A DNA stretch of 64,000 nucleotides, taken from Cyclobacteriaceae bacterium (lineage in GTDB: Bacteria > Bacteroidota > Bacteroidia > Cytophagales > Cyclobacteriaceae). Under the pieces are notes generated by a model, which saw nothing but the letters and a program-made list of their open reading frames with translations, had not been told where the DNA came from and did no database searches. The stretch is taken from assembly GCA_958296015.1 (NCBI GenBank), contig CATQIH010000019.1, positions 1-64,000 of the forward strand, in the 5' to 3' direction. A program made the position numbers and the translations under genes. Shown here one piece after another: positions 1 through 8,554 of the stretch (its first letter is position 1; every line of letters begins with the position of its first letter).

Positions 1-1171
1 CCACATCAATGAGCATAGGTTCCGGTGCAAGGGGGCATTCGGGAAAACACAGGTCGAACGAAATAGTGTCCTGCGGATTTTGCGGAACAAATATCCGGGT
101 AGGCAGCAGCGAGGAAAGGTCGTGCTCAAAGTTTACGCTGATTAGCCGGATGTTGATGATCTCACCTGGGTCGGCATCCGTCACTTTCATGGTCACGCAC
201 TTAGGAGCCGTTCCCTCAAACCGTATCACGCTGCCTTCCTGGTAGTTGGCAGCGGCACCGGCTACCCTGGCAGTGGCAACGGGGGCCGTGCCCGGATTAC
301 AGTTCTTCACGGCCAACTGAAAGTCCCTGCGTATTTCCCCGATCTTGTTGCCCTTGCGGTATTCCTCCACCCGCACACTAAAGACAAACACCCCTTCCCG
401 GTCTGGCACCACGGAGATAAAACCATCCTTGCTGATCTGTAAGGCAGGATTGCCCGGCACCATATTGCCAGCACTGATGCCCTCTGTAAAGGTAACTGTA
501 GACTTAGGAGAACCAAAGGGCCTAGGCAGCGGGGTGGTAGAGGTAGAACTGTTGAAAGGAGCCGCCAGCGAATACACCAGCGAGTCGCCATCAGGATCGG
601 TGCTGCGGAAATCGTAGCGGAAGGGTACCCCGATGCAGGCATAGTCATTGACTGGCGGAGAGAGGGCCGGTGAACTGTTGTAAAAAGGTTTGTTATCGGC
701 TGTGACTGCCGGAAATTCCATATAGAAAGCTTCTCCGGCGGTGGTAGGACTCACCAGGTTGGAAATGATCTCATTGCGGCAGCAGCGTTCATATACCACA
801 AAATAGCCTTCGGGATCATTGTATTTGGCAGGTGGCAGGATGATGTCGGCACTGTATAGAATTCTGCGCGTCACCAGTTCCCCTTCACCACAGGCGGGAT
901 TGGTATAGTTGACAAACTCCGAACTGATTCTGGGTAGCCTGAATATATCGATCAGCACCTCGCCCTTCTTGCTAAACACATAAGCATCGGCAAAACCATC
1001 TTCTGCCTCCGAATGCCCGTGTACCTCATCAAAATACTGAATCAGGTTCAGCTTAAACTGGTAATCTTTGGTGTGGAGCAACTCAAATTCACCACCCACA
1101 ATATGGCTTGCCCAGCTTTGCCCTGCTATCAGGAAAAGTAAAAGTACAAGGAGGCACCGTAGTCTTTGCAT
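1..1171 (-). CDS. Large secreted Ig/PKD-type protein, N-terminal part (cut by left edge)
   Basis: The minus-strand frame opens at the ATG at 1171-1169 and stays open for 390 codons to the window edge, so the C-terminus is missing. Residues 1-21 look like a signal peptide (LVLLLFLIAG core, likely cut after SWA). The mature protein begins SHIVGGEFEL. That start is typical of large Bacteroidota secreted proteins with PKD/Ig-like modules, which often end in a gliding-motility-type (type IX secretion) sorting domain. A DPDGDSLVYSL segment in the middle fits a cadherin/Ig-like beta-sandwich, and CCRN is also characteristic of this protein class. The sorting domain would lie outside the window, so type IX export is inference. 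A surface or adhesion role is possible but not shown. Confidence 0.8.
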   Translation of the reverse strand, partial: MQRLRCLLVLLLFLIAGQSWASHIVGGEFELLHTKDYQFKLNLIQYFDEVHGHSEAEDGFADAYVFSKKGEVLIDIFRLPRISSEFVNYTNPACGEGELVTRRILYSADIILPPAKYNDPEGYFVVYERCCRNEIISNLVSPTTAGEAFYMEFPAVTADNKPFYNSSPALSPPVNDYACIGVPFRYDFRSTDPDGDSLVYSLAAPFNSSTSTTPLPRPFGSPKSTVTFTEGISAGNMVPGNPALQISKDGFISVVPDREGVFVFSVRVEEYRKGNKIGEIRRDFQLAVKNCNPGTAPVATARVAGAAANYQEGSVIRFEGTAPKCVTMKVTDADPGEIINIRLISVNFEHDLSSLLPTRIFVPQNPQDTISFDLCFPECPLAPEPMLIDV

Positions 1172-1376
1172 CGTCCTAAAACTATGCAAACTACGGATGT
1201 TATCCACCTATATGTTTGAAAATTTCAACATGTGTTTACAAACAAATAGTGGGCTGTGAGGACACCTAGCGTATATACACATCTATAATGCGTAAAGTCC
1301 ATGTCCTGTGCCACAATATAGTGTCAAAGTAAGCAGATCAGGTAAAGCAAATATGTTACTACCCTATACCATACTG

Positions 1377-1439
1377 CGGGTCACAAGACCCGTAGAGGCG
1401 TGGTATACTATGACCCTCCGTGGCGGGTCTTGTGACCCG
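1377..1439. repeat. Long inverted repeat in a gene-free gap
   Basis: Two perfect 16-bp arms (1377-1392 and 1424-1439; CGGGTCACAAGACCCG and its complement) surround a 31-nt loop. Each arm is itself nearly self-complementary. The string TAGAGGCGTG follows the first arm and recurs near 1486, and a second hairpin with an ACGCGTT core lies at 1509-1533. The gap 1172-1634 contains no convincing gene, only these hairpins. It looks like debris of short dispersed palindromic elements rather than a promoter region. Confidence 0.6.
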
Positions 1440-1579
1440 ACACCAACCGTGATTGTACAGAAAAAGTACCCTTATCACAAAACTTGTAGAGGCGTGATCA
1501 ATAGACACAGAGAACGCGTTGAAAACGCGCTCTAGTAGGGAGGATACAGGCTGTGGATAGCGGGGGGGATAATGCAGAA

Positions 1580-1601
1580 GAGCCGCGATTAATCGCGGCT
1601 C
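1580..1601 (-). terminator. Perfect 22-bp palindrome, possible terminator
   Basis: GAGCCGCGATTAATCGCGGC plus TC is a perfect 22-bp palindrome located 34 bp past the stop of the gene at 1635-2276. It would form an 11-bp stem. No long T-run follows on either strand, so an intrinsic terminator is only one reading. It could instead belong to the same class of dispersed palindromes as its neighbours. Confidence 0.4.
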
Positions 1602-1634
1602 CATACACCTACACAATATAAGATGGTTATTCGT

Positions 1635-2276
1635 TTAGGAACGTACGGTGATGCCCAGTGATTCCAGTTGTTGTTTGTCATCATCAAAAGCATAGCGGGC
1701 TGCTTTGACAAACTTCCTGATCCACTGCTGCAATGCCAGCCGGTCTTCATCCCGACGCACGGTAGCGGCCTGTTTGTTACCAAAACAAACGAATTGTTGT
1801 ATACGTGTGTCGGAAACTGCCTCTACCATTGCTTTGGTTTGCGCCAGTTCTTCGGCCAGAATACCCCGCTTAGCCAGCAGATCAGCTACTGTATCTACAT
1901 GGCGGTAGAATGCTTTTGCCTGCACCATCCAGCCTACCAGGTTCTTACTTCGTTTGCCGGTGAGCAGCAGATCATTCCATGCTTTGCTGTTCTTGGGAAC
2001 TACCAAACGCGCATACTTTACGTGCATCACATACGACTCATTGGCTGCGTCATAAGCATTATTGAGTTGCTGAGTAGTCTCCTTCTGGGTATTCTGCTCA
2101 CTCACCCGAAGATACTGCTTATCAGTCATTTTCGTTAGTAAGCCTTTCCCAAACATGATCTCTTTTCTATCAAATCCCATCTTTGCCATTTCCTTCAGGA
2201 TGATAGGGTTGACCAACGCTCCGTATATAATGATACGTGAACGCTCCAACTCATCATAAATTCCAAATTTCTTCAT
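1635..2276 (-). CDS. Hypothetical helical protein, 213 aa
   Basis: A clean 213-codon frame starts at ATG 2276-2274. The product has no signal peptide or membrane segment and is rich in Lys, Arg, Gln and Ala, consistent with an all-helical cytoplasmic protein. I do not recognise the family. The N-terminal part (KKFGIYDELERSR) is followed by a long amphipathic region with several RxDEDR and KxxKxW patterns. Both sides are repeat-rich and gene-poor, and the gene stands alone with no operon partner. The AT-rich stretch at 2280-2440 upstream is the likely promoter region, but no clear consensus was found. Codon usage resembles the neighbouring genes, so it is probably a real gene of unknown function. 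Confidence 0.6.
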   Translation of the reverse strand: MKKFGIYDELERSRIIIYGALVNPIILKEMAKMGFDRKEIMFGKGLLTKMTDKQYLRVSEQNTQKETTQQLNNAYDAANESYVMHVKYARLVVPKNSKAWNDLLLTGKRSKNLVGWMVQAKAFYRHVDTVADLLAKRGILAEELAQTKAMVEAVSDTRIQQFVCFGNKQAATVRRDEDRLALQQWIRKFVKAARYAFDDDKQQLESLGITVRS

Positions 2277-2451
2277 ACACTTTACATTTTAGTTATCACT
2301 AATTTTATTAATAATAGAACAAAGTAAACTATATATATTAAAATATGCTATTGACTACTAAAATAAAACATACATATGTGCCTTTACTACCAATGATAAC
2401 TATAACATAAAAGTACTACTCAATCACCTGTATTCTACCCCCTTACAAAGC

Positions 2452-2637
2452 GGGGCAGTCGTTCCGCACTAGTCCTGAGTTACTGCCCCACCAGGGGCAG
2501 TCGTTCCGCACTAGTCCTGAGTTACTGCCCCACCAGGGGCAGTCGTTCCGCACTAGTCCTGAGTTACTGCCCCACCAGGGGCAGTCGTTCCGCACTAGTC
2601 CTGAGTTACTGCCCCACCAGGGGCAGTCGTTCCGCAC
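2452..2637. repeat. Tandem array, 42-bp unit, four copies plus a partial copy
   Basis: Units start at 2452, 2494, 2536 and 2578, with a partial fifth copy from 2620. The copies are practically identical. Each unit begins GGGGCAGT and ends ACTGCCCC, so each can fold into an 8-bp stem with a 22-nt loop. Because 42 is divisible by three, the array reads open on the minus strand as a repeated 14-residue peptide, but there is no start context or flanking coding sequence, so I do not call it a gene. Confidence 0.9.
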
Positions 2638-2740
2638 CGGTCCGGAATGATTGGTTTGGTGATGAAGGGGTAGTGTTTAGGTCTGATCTGGAATTGGATA
2701 GGGAATAAGTTTATTTATAAATATACCTTCTTACGATAAA

Positions 2741-3400
2741 AACCCCCCATCTGGAGCGCGTTTGTAACGCGTTACAAACGCGCTCCAGTGAGTGATAGGA
2801 AAGGGTAGGGGTGTGTTTATGAATATATTTAATTATGATAAAAATGTACTAATAGCTATCTCCCCCCCATCTGGAGCGCGTTACAAACGCGCTCCAGTGA
2901 GTTCCCTCCTGGATGACAGGGGCAATGACAGGAACACAACGCTCGCTCCAGTGAGTGATAGGAAAGGGTAGAGGTGTGTTTATGAATATATTTAATTATG
3001 ATAAAAATGTACTAATAGCTATCTCCCCCCCATCTGGAGCGCGTTTGTAACGCGTTACAAACGCGCTCCAGTGAGTTCCCTCCTGGATGGCAGGGGGCAA
3101 TGACAGGAACATACCTCCTGGATGACAGGGGCAATGACAGGAACATAACCCCCATCTGGAGCGCGTTTGTAACGCGTTACAAACGCGCTCCAGTGAGTTC
3201 CCTCCTGGATGACAGGGGGCAGTGACAGGAACACAACGCTCGCTCCAGTGAGTGATAGGAAAGGGTAGAGGTGTGTTTATGAATATATTTAATTATGATA
3301 AAAATGTACTAATAGCTATCTCCCCCCCATCTGGAGCGCGTTACAAACGCGCTCCAGTGAGTTCCCTCCTGGATGACAGGGGGCAATGACAGGAACATAA
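2741..3400. repeat. Composite array of 38-bp and 27-bp palindromes with long direct repeats
   Basis: Five hairpins share the arms CTGGAGCGCG and CGCGCTCCAG. Three are perfect 38-bp palindromes (2751-2788, 3034-3071, 3156-3193), and two are 27-bp versions with a shortened centre (2871-2897, 3331-3357). Between them a long direct repeat recurs three times (starting near 2788, 2949 and 3247), running from GTGAGTGATAGGAAAGGGTA through ATGATAAAAATGTACTAATA to a C-run. A shorter GATGACAGG..CAATGACAGGAACA motif is also repeated. No gene is present. The same hairpin core (CGCGTTT..AAACGCG) occurs at 61017-61113 and weakly at 1509-1533, so it is a dispersed family. Confidence 0.9.
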
Positions 3401-3412
3401 CGCTCTCCTTAG

Positions 3413-3548
3413 TGTCATTCAGTAGGAAACCTTTTAATATTTAGCACCATGCTGCCATCTTGTAACAAGGTCCCTCGGCATCGGTCCCGGCGGGGAGTCC
3501 ACTGCTTCGGCAGTCCGAAGTAGACACGGCGCGTCCAACTGAATGACA
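3413..3548. mobile_element. Possible small inverted-repeat element (136 bp)
   Basis: TGTCATTCAGT at 3413-3423 and its exact complement ACTGAATGACA at 3538-3548 bound a GC-rich interior. The interior holds a small hairpin with a TTCG loop (ACTGC TTCG GCAGT, about 3511-3524). No target duplication is visible next to the 11-bp ends. The layout resembles the better-defined element at 17589-17758, but the sequence is different. The gap 3549-3900 holds only the palindrome at 3766-3796 and nothing convincing that codes. Confidence 0.4.
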
Positions 3549-3765
3549 GATGGGGAAGATGCGTGAATAAATGTTTGTATGGTTGGAGGGATGTTATTAT
3601 TTTGAGGGGAGATACCTATAATGTCGTAACACAATCATCAGTCAAAAGAAATGAGAAGGCTTTTCGTATTGCTTTTTTACGGACTACTATGCTATAGTTG
3701 CAACAAATCTGATCATGGCCAAAGTGATGATTATATACTATCTTAATGCACATCCTTAACAGGTA

Positions 3766-3796
3766 GACAGCAATGGGCTTTAAGCCCATTGCTGTC
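3766..3796. repeat. Palindrome with GGGCTTTAAGCCC core
   Basis: GACAGCAATGGGCTT and its complement meet in a 31-nt near-perfect palindrome. Two other hairpins in this window share the GGGCTT/AAGCCC core (10180-10214 and 50690-50720), all in intergenic DNA. This fits a dispersed REP-like hairpin. It could also act as a transcription stop, but no T-run follows. Confidence 0.6.
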
Positions 3797-3900
3797 CACA
3801 AATAGTCGTACATTATGCATAAATGACATAAGTAGTTGATTGTGAAAATGTAGTATATTGGGAGCATAACCATTACCAACGAAACTTTCATAATGCTGCT

Positions 3901-4425
3901 ATGGTGCACAAACCTACATTCTGGAACTCTGACAAAATTGTGAGTTCGCTTGCCTTTCTGGTCAGTACAGTCACCTTACTCACTTTGATGTACCAAACCT
4001 ACCTGATGCAAAAACAACAGTACGCTACGGTATTACCTTATGTTACTATTGTTAGTAGTGCCCCTGATACTACGATGTATTCCTTATCTTTGATCAACAA
4101 TGGTATAGGGCCAGCCTTTATACAAAATATTAGTGTGCACTATAAGGACAGTATTTATGAGCTAGATCCCAGCAGTTTCTTGCAAGGAGTGATTTATCCT
4201 CATACACCAGTAAGTTTCAGTTATGCCTCTGTTTCCAAAGGCATGCTTTTACCTGCCGAAGAAAAAGTGAATATGGTTAGCATCCAGGGATCTGAAAAGG
4301 ATGCACGTATTCTCGCAGGACTATTTTATGATGATGCACAGGTAGAAGTTGTTTACCGCTCTGTTTTTGATGAAACCTGGAGAGTGAGCGGCATTGGAGG
4401 TATTCCTGAAAAGCTGGATGATTAA
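3901..4425 (+). CDS. Membrane-anchored hypothetical protein, 174 aa
   Basis: ATG at 3901 opens a 174-codon frame. Residues 14-35 (VSSLAFLVSTVTLLTLMYQTYL) form one transmembrane helix preceded by a short N-terminal tail. The rest looks like a beta-rich domain with the pattern YSLSLINNGIGPAFI. That NNGxGPA motif is common in uncharacterised single-pass bacterial proteins with an Ig-like soluble domain. There is no lipobox and no enzymatic motif. It stands alone, 197 bp before the next gene. Function unknown. Confidence 0.65.
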   Translation: MVHKPTFWNSDKIVSSLAFLVSTVTLLTLMYQTYLMQKQQYATVLPYVTIVSSAPDTTMYSLSLINNGIGPAFIQNISVHYKDSIYELDPSSFLQGVIYPHTPVSFSYASVSKGMLLPAEEKVNMVSIQGSEKDARILAGLFYDDAQVEVVYRSVFDETWRVSGIGGIPEKLDD

Positions 4426-4621
4426 AGTGGCAGGAAGTCTTATATGCCGGAGTTTCCTTAATACAAGCCTTCATTCAGGTTGCAGTTAGGAAGAGAGAAC
4501 CCAGAAAATTATTGCTAAAAAGACAGATGAAATGTCAACAGCTAACTATCACATAAAAAAGATTGTTCTAAAAGGAATAGATTTGTACAATTGGTTTTAC
4601 CCCTGAAAGGATACGACGGCT

Positions 4622-5551
4622 ATGCACTACGATATAAAAATAATTGGCGAAGATGAAGACAATGGCTTGATAGAATTTGACAGACTAAGTGTACTGACCA
4701 AATCCATTAAAGATATTGCTACCAAAGCGTTGATGCTTAAGCTTCGGGGATTTAGTGAGATAAGACCCGATAAGCATTTGAAAAAAGCTTTAGCTCTTAG
4801 ACTACAGCGCATTGATGGAAGCGAGCAAGACGGCACTTCGTTGACCATTGATTGCAGCTATTTTGCAAACACCATCAAAGGCTTGCAATTTGATTTGTTC
4901 AAACCCAAGGAAGAAGTACTACAGATGACGCCCATGGCATTAGTCATTGGTGCCTTTCAACATGCTTTAAGTACTGAGAATGAGGAAACAGATTTTGACA
5001 AACCTTTATTAAAATCATTGACAAACTTCAAAAACAACTTCATCAGTAATAATCAGATTTTTTATTTGGCTAATAGGGGCACTGTACCAGAAGTCAAGTT
5101 AATTAAGGATGATTTCCATAAAATTAGTTTACTGGAGGACAGCATACCCGAACCTAGAAAAGTAATTGTAAATGGACAACTGGATGAAATGAAAGTTTCC
5201 AAAGGAAAGTTAGGGCTGCAAACAGAACAAGGCTTTGTCAATGTTTTTGCTAACAATGACATATTAATACAAGGCATCATTGATTTCATGGGAAAAGAGG
5301 TGACCATCTCTGGAATGGCCCACTATAAACCCAATGGACAGTTGAGCTTTGTAGAAATCCGGGAATATGGAAAACCAAATGCAACAGATAAGTTTTTCTC
5401 TAAAAAGCCTAAAGCAACGACTGCCCGTCAACAAGTGTTGCTCCAAACTAAGCAAAGCAAAAAAGCAAATCCATTGGTAGACATTTTGGGTAAGTGGCCA
5501 GGAAACGAGGATGATGAAGAATTCACCGAGTTATTAAAAAGGGTTAAATAA
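4622..5551 (+). CDS. Large partner protein of a PIN-domain toxin-like gene, 309 aa
   Basis: The frame runs from ATG 4622 to a TAA whose last base is the first base of the next ATG (TAATG overlap), so the two genes are translationally coupled. The product is soluble with no signal peptide. The N-terminal half is alpha/beta. The middle (about residues 190-250) looks like a small beta-barrel (NGQLDEMK..VSGMAHYKPNGQL). The C-terminus is a basic linker followed by an acidic tail (LGKWPGNEDDEEFTELLKRV). A C-terminal GKWPGDExDEE-type tail is typical of the partner encoded directly upstream of PIN-domain proteins in Bacteroidota and Cyanobacteria. I infer an antitoxin or PIN-regulating role. It is much longer than classical antitoxins, so this is not certain. 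Confidence 0.65.
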   Translation: MHYDIKIIGEDEDNGLIEFDRLSVLTKSIKDIATKALMLKLRGFSEIRPDKHLKKALALRLQRIDGSEQDGTSLTIDCSYFANTIKGLQFDLFKPKEEVLQMTPMALVIGAFQHALSTENEETDFDKPLLKSLTNFKNNFISNNQIFYLANRGTVPEVKLIKDDFHKISLLEDSIPEPRKVIVNGQLDEMKVSKGKLGLQTEQGFVNVFANNDILIQGIIDFMGKEVTISGMAHYKPNGQLSFVEIREYGKPNATDKFFSKKPKATTARQQVLLQTKQSKKANPLVDILGKWPGNEDDEEFTELLKRVK

Positions 5552-5996
5552 TGAAGTATTTGTTCATTGATACATGCATTATCCTGCACATTTTGAGAGG
5601 TAAAAAATTAGGAAAGAAATGTATAGATGTCATGAATGCTTTTGATAAGAATGTATCTATTATTATTTCAGCAGTCACAAAAGCTGAGCTGGAGTCTTTA
5701 AAGATGCAGCAAGGTTGGGGAGAATCAAGGTATCAGAAACTACATGTATTTCTTAATAATGCAACCTATGTGGATATTATAAGTACGGATGATTTGTTGA
5801 TTGAATCTTATAGTAAAATAGATGCATTTTCAAAAAGAAAAGCCACAGACAAAAACGGAAAGCTATTGCAAGATTCTGCAAAAATGATTTGTGGATAGCT
5901 GCTATAGCTCATACATTAGATGTGCCTCTAATGACAGCAGACAATGATTTTGATCATCTGAACACTACTTTTATAGATATTATCAAAATAGTTTGA
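5551..5996 (+). pseudogene. PIN-domain ribonuclease (toxin-like), interrupted by a -1 frameshift
   Basis: The first frame starts at 5551 and gives FIDTCIILHILRG (Asp7) and an AELESL helix (Glu46), both PIN-fold metal ligands, but it stops at 5898. Shifting by -1 in the five-A run at 5880-5884 continues as NDLWIAAIAHTLDVPL and TADNDFDHL, which supply the missing acidic residues Asp113 and Asp131/133, and ends with TGA at 5994-5996. The joined product is 148 aa, the normal size of a PIN domain. Without the shift the active site is incomplete. The cause may be a true inactivating deletion of one A, slippage on the A-run that restores the protein, or a sequencing error. The role of the family is RNA cleavage, held in check by the upstream partner. 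Confidence 0.8.
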
Positions 5997-6006
5997 AAAC
6001 GATTAT

Positions 6007-6564
6007 ATGATCAACAAGCTAATAATTATTGTAATGATATTTCTGATGGCTTTGCCAGTGTGTGCGCAAAGTTCAAAAAAAGAACTAGATCAGATCAGGA
6101 ATCGGTTTGAGGAAGTGAACGCATATATCAGCCAATACAAAAAAGTGGTGTATCCGGATGTAACCGTAGATGAGGATACAAGTGCCGGGCAATATGCGAT
6201 GGAAGGTGCGGAGATATACAGGCTGGCCACAGTGAAGATGACCAAGTACTTTGACGACGAGCAGCTTGTTAAAGTAGAAGTCGTATTTGATGGAGACCGG
6301 GAGGATATGGTTTCTGAGTACTATCTGAAAGAGGGCAACCTGTGCTTTGTCGATAAAGTAAAGACTGTCTATCACAAACCCAAATGGGATGATGCATTCA
6401 ACGCATCAGAAAAATCTGTGGCAAAGAATCATTTTTATATCAAAGACCACCAGTTGATCAGATGGATAGACCCGAAGATCAATAGCGTGGGAAAAGCGCA
6501 CCCCTCTTTTCGCAACCATGAAGCGATAATACTGCATGATTACGCGCTTTATATTAGCTATTGA
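6007..6564 (+). CDS. Secreted hypothetical protein, 185 aa
   Basis: ATG at 6007 is followed by a clear signal peptide (KLIIIVMIFLMALPVCAQ, likely cut after CAQ). The mature part is acidic, alternating helix and strand, without lipobox or catalytic motif. Patterns such as KYFDDEQLVKVEVVFDGDRE and EYYLKEGNLCFV resemble small periplasmic beta-sheet proteins of Bacteroidota that I cannot assign to a named family. It lies 10 bp after the PIN gene and 73 bp before the racemase start. Function unknown. Confidence 0.6.
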   Translation: MINKLIIIVMIFLMALPVCAQSSKKELDQIRNRFEEVNAYISQYKKVVYPDVTVDEDTSAGQYAMEGAEIYRLATVKMTKYFDDEQLVKVEVVFDGDREDMVSEYYLKEGNLCFVDKVKTVYHKPKWDDAFNASEKSVAKNHFYIKDHQLIRWIDPKINSVGKAHPSFRNHEAIILHDYALYISY

Positions 6565-6637
6565 CTTGCGGTTTCTTTGTTTCCTCTATAATATCGCAGT
6601 TAATCTGTTGGTTGATGTAATAATAAACATACATGCA

Positions 6638-7390
6638 ATGATTGGTATAGTGGGTGGCGTAGGGCCATATTCCGGCATAGATTTGCTCAAAAAAGTATGC
6701 AATAACACGAAGGCAAACTGCGATCAGGACCATATTGATGCCGTATTGCTGTCTGTGCCTGCAAGTATTGCAGACCGCACGGAGTACCTGGTGGGTAAGG
6801 TGAAGGTGAATCCGGCCATAGCGATAGCAGCTGTGCTGCTCAAACTCGAAAAGACAGGAGCTACCATTGCAGGCATTCCTTGTAATACAGCCCATGCGGA
6901 AAAGATATTTCAGGTGATCCAGTCCGAATTGGAAAAGGCCGGAAGCACGATGAAGATTGTTCATATGATTGATGAGACGGTCGCATTTATTGCCTCCACC
7001 TATCCAAACATCACCAAAGTGGGTGTGCTGTCAACCACCGGCACTTATCAAAGCGGCCTTTATGCCAAGGCGTTGCAGGCAAAAGGCTATGAAGCTATCG
7101 TGCCTACCCCACAGATGCAGGAGACTGTAATTCATCCTGCCATTTACCACCCTGTCTACGGCATCAAAGCCATCACAGACACGGCTTACCCACAGGCCAG
7201 GGAAAATCTGTTGCAGGGTATGTCATTTTTACAAGCGCAAGGTGCCGAAGCCGTCATCCTGGGTTGCACGGAAATACCGCTGGCGATCACCGAGCAAGAG
7301 GTAGAAGGTATCATCACCATAGATCCGACCAACGTACTGGCAAGGCAACTCATCTATTCACACAGTCCTGATAAGCTAAAATCGCTTTAA
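6638..7390 (+). CDS. Aspartate/glutamate racemase family protein
   Basis: The product (250 aa) begins MIGIVGGVGPYSG, the usual start of this family. An in-frame extension to 6536 would overlap the previous gene and is not homologous, so I chose 6638. The two catalytic cysteines of cofactor-independent racemases are present: GIPCNTAH (about residue 85) and ILGCTEIPL (about residue 210). These enzymes invert the alpha-carbon of acidic amino acids by a two-base mechanism using the cysteines. The protein is closest in type to the YgeA/amino-acid racemase branch rather than MurI, whose motifs differ. Substrate cannot be read from the sequence. It precedes the P1 peptidase gene by 10 bp, so the two are probably co-transcribed. 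Confidence 0.85.
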   Translation: MIGIVGGVGPYSGIDLLKKVCNNTKANCDQDHIDAVLLSVPASIADRTEYLVGKVKVNPAIAIAAVLLKLEKTGATIAGIPCNTAHAEKIFQVIQSELEKAGSTMKIVHMIDETVAFIASTYPNITKVGVLSTTGTYQSGLYAKALQAKGYEAIVPTPQMQETVIHPAIYHPVYGIKAITDTAYPQARENLLQGMSFLQAQGAEAVILGCTEIPLAITEQEVEGIITIDPTNVLARQLIYSHSPDKLKSL

Positions 7391-7400
7391 TAATTAAAAT

Positions 7401-8534
7401 ATGCTTAGAATCTTCATGATCTTCCTTATGCTTATGAGTATCTTCTCCAACAGCCAGGCCCAGCGATCACGCGCCAGGGTATTGGGCATTGTGCCCGGCA
7501 TCCTCACCCCTGGTTCTCTGAATGCTATCACGGATGTGAAGGGGGTCTCGGTGGGCCAGAAGACCCTGATAGAAGGAGATTCTGTTCGTACAGGCGTTAC
7601 GGTGATCATGCCGCATCAGGGGAATATCTTTCAGGAGAAAGTCCCTGCTGCTATTTTTGTAGGCAATGGCTTCGGCAAAGCTGTGGGCACAACGCAGATA
7701 GCAGAGCTAGGCAACATAGAAACACCCATTGCCTTAACCAACACGCTCAATGCCTTTCTGGTAGCCAATGCGTTAGTAGACTACACCTTGTCAATCCCAG
7801 AGAACGCTGAGATCAGGTCTGTCAACCCGGTTGTGGGAGAAACCAACGATGGATGGCTCAATGATATCAGAGGACGACACGTGAAGAATGCAGACGTGCA
7901 GCAGGCGATACGATCCGCTTCAACGGGTGCGGTGGAGGAAGGCAATGTAGGGGCAGGCACCGGAACGCTATGCCTGGGTTACAAGGGAGGCATTGGTACT
8001 TCTTCCCGGGTGTTGCCGAAAGACAAGGGCGGCTATACGGTTGGGGTGCTGGTGCAAACAAACTTCGGAGGCATCCTTACCATCAATGGTGCTCCTGTGG
8101 GCGAAGAGCTGGACAATTACTATATGGCCGACGATGTGCCCTATACCGTAGATGGTTCGTGTATGATCATCATCGCTACCGATGCGCCACTGTCTACACG
8201 AAACCTGGAACGCCTTGCTAAGCGTTCCTTCCTGGCCTTTGGCAGGGTAGGGTCGTTTTCTTCCAATGGCAGCGGAGACTATAGCATTGCCTTCAGCACA
8301 CATCCAAAGCTGCGCATTCCTTATGAGTCTGAAGGAGTACAGGAGATTCCTGATCTACCCAACGACGAAATGTCTCCACTGTTTCTGGCAGTGGTGGAGG
8401 CCACCGAAGAAGCCATTTACAACTCTTTGTTGATGGCCACGGATATGAAAGGACAAAAAGGAAGAATGATGGAGGCACTGCCCATTGAGAAAACGCTGAA
8501 AATAATGGATAAATATAATGCCCGTAAAAAGTAG
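7401..8534 (+). CDS. P1 family (DmpA-type) aminopeptidase, secreted
   Basis: The product (377 aa) has a signal peptide ending SNSQA. It carries the hallmarks of the L-aminopeptidase/D-esterase family, Ntn-type hydrolases that cut themselves into two chains: NAITDVKGVSVG near the N-terminus, VGAGTGTLCLGYKGGIGTSS (about 183-202), and DGSCMIIIATDAPL (251-264). By analogy with DmpA, self-cleavage occurs between Gly252 and Ser253, and Ser253 is the nucleophile. The family releases N-terminal residues, sometimes D- or beta-amino acids. Export to the periplasm and coupling with an upstream amino-acid racemase suggest use of unusual or D-amino-acid peptides; this is inference. Length is normal for the family. 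Confidence 0.9.
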   Translation: MLRIFMIFLMLMSIFSNSQAQRSRARVLGIVPGILTPGSLNAITDVKGVSVGQKTLIEGDSVRTGVTVIMPHQGNIFQEKVPAAIFVGNGFGKAVGTTQIAELGNIETPIALTNTLNAFLVANALVDYTLSIPENAEIRSVNPVVGETNDGWLNDIRGRHVKNADVQQAIRSASTGAVEEGNVGAGTGTLCLGYKGGIGTSSRVLPKDKGGYTVGVLVQTNFGGILTINGAPVGEELDNYYMADDVPYTVDGSCMIIIATDAPLSTRNLERLAKRSFLAFGRVGSFSSNGSGDYSIAFSTHPKLRIPYESEGVQEIPDLPNDEMSPLFLAVVEATEEAIYNSLLMATDMKGQKGRMMEALPIEKTLKIMDKYNARKK

Positions 8535-8539
8535 TCGTA

Positions 8540-8547
8540 TACCTTTG
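8540..8547 (+). promoter_or_regulatory. Possible Bacteroidota -7 element for rlmD
   Basis: TACCTTTG matches the consensus TAnnTTTG and lies 8 bp before the rlmD ATG, implying a nearly leaderless transcript. No good TTTG is found at the expected distance upstream, so confidence is low. Confidence 0.3.
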
Positions 8548-8554
8548 TGGCCTG

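Noticed and set aside
2452-2637. CRISPR array
   Set aside because: The 42-bp units follow each other directly without spacers; no cas genes are present.
3616-3909. 97-codon minus-strand frame
   Set aside because: It runs across the GGGCTT palindrome and has irregular composition and no homologous pattern.
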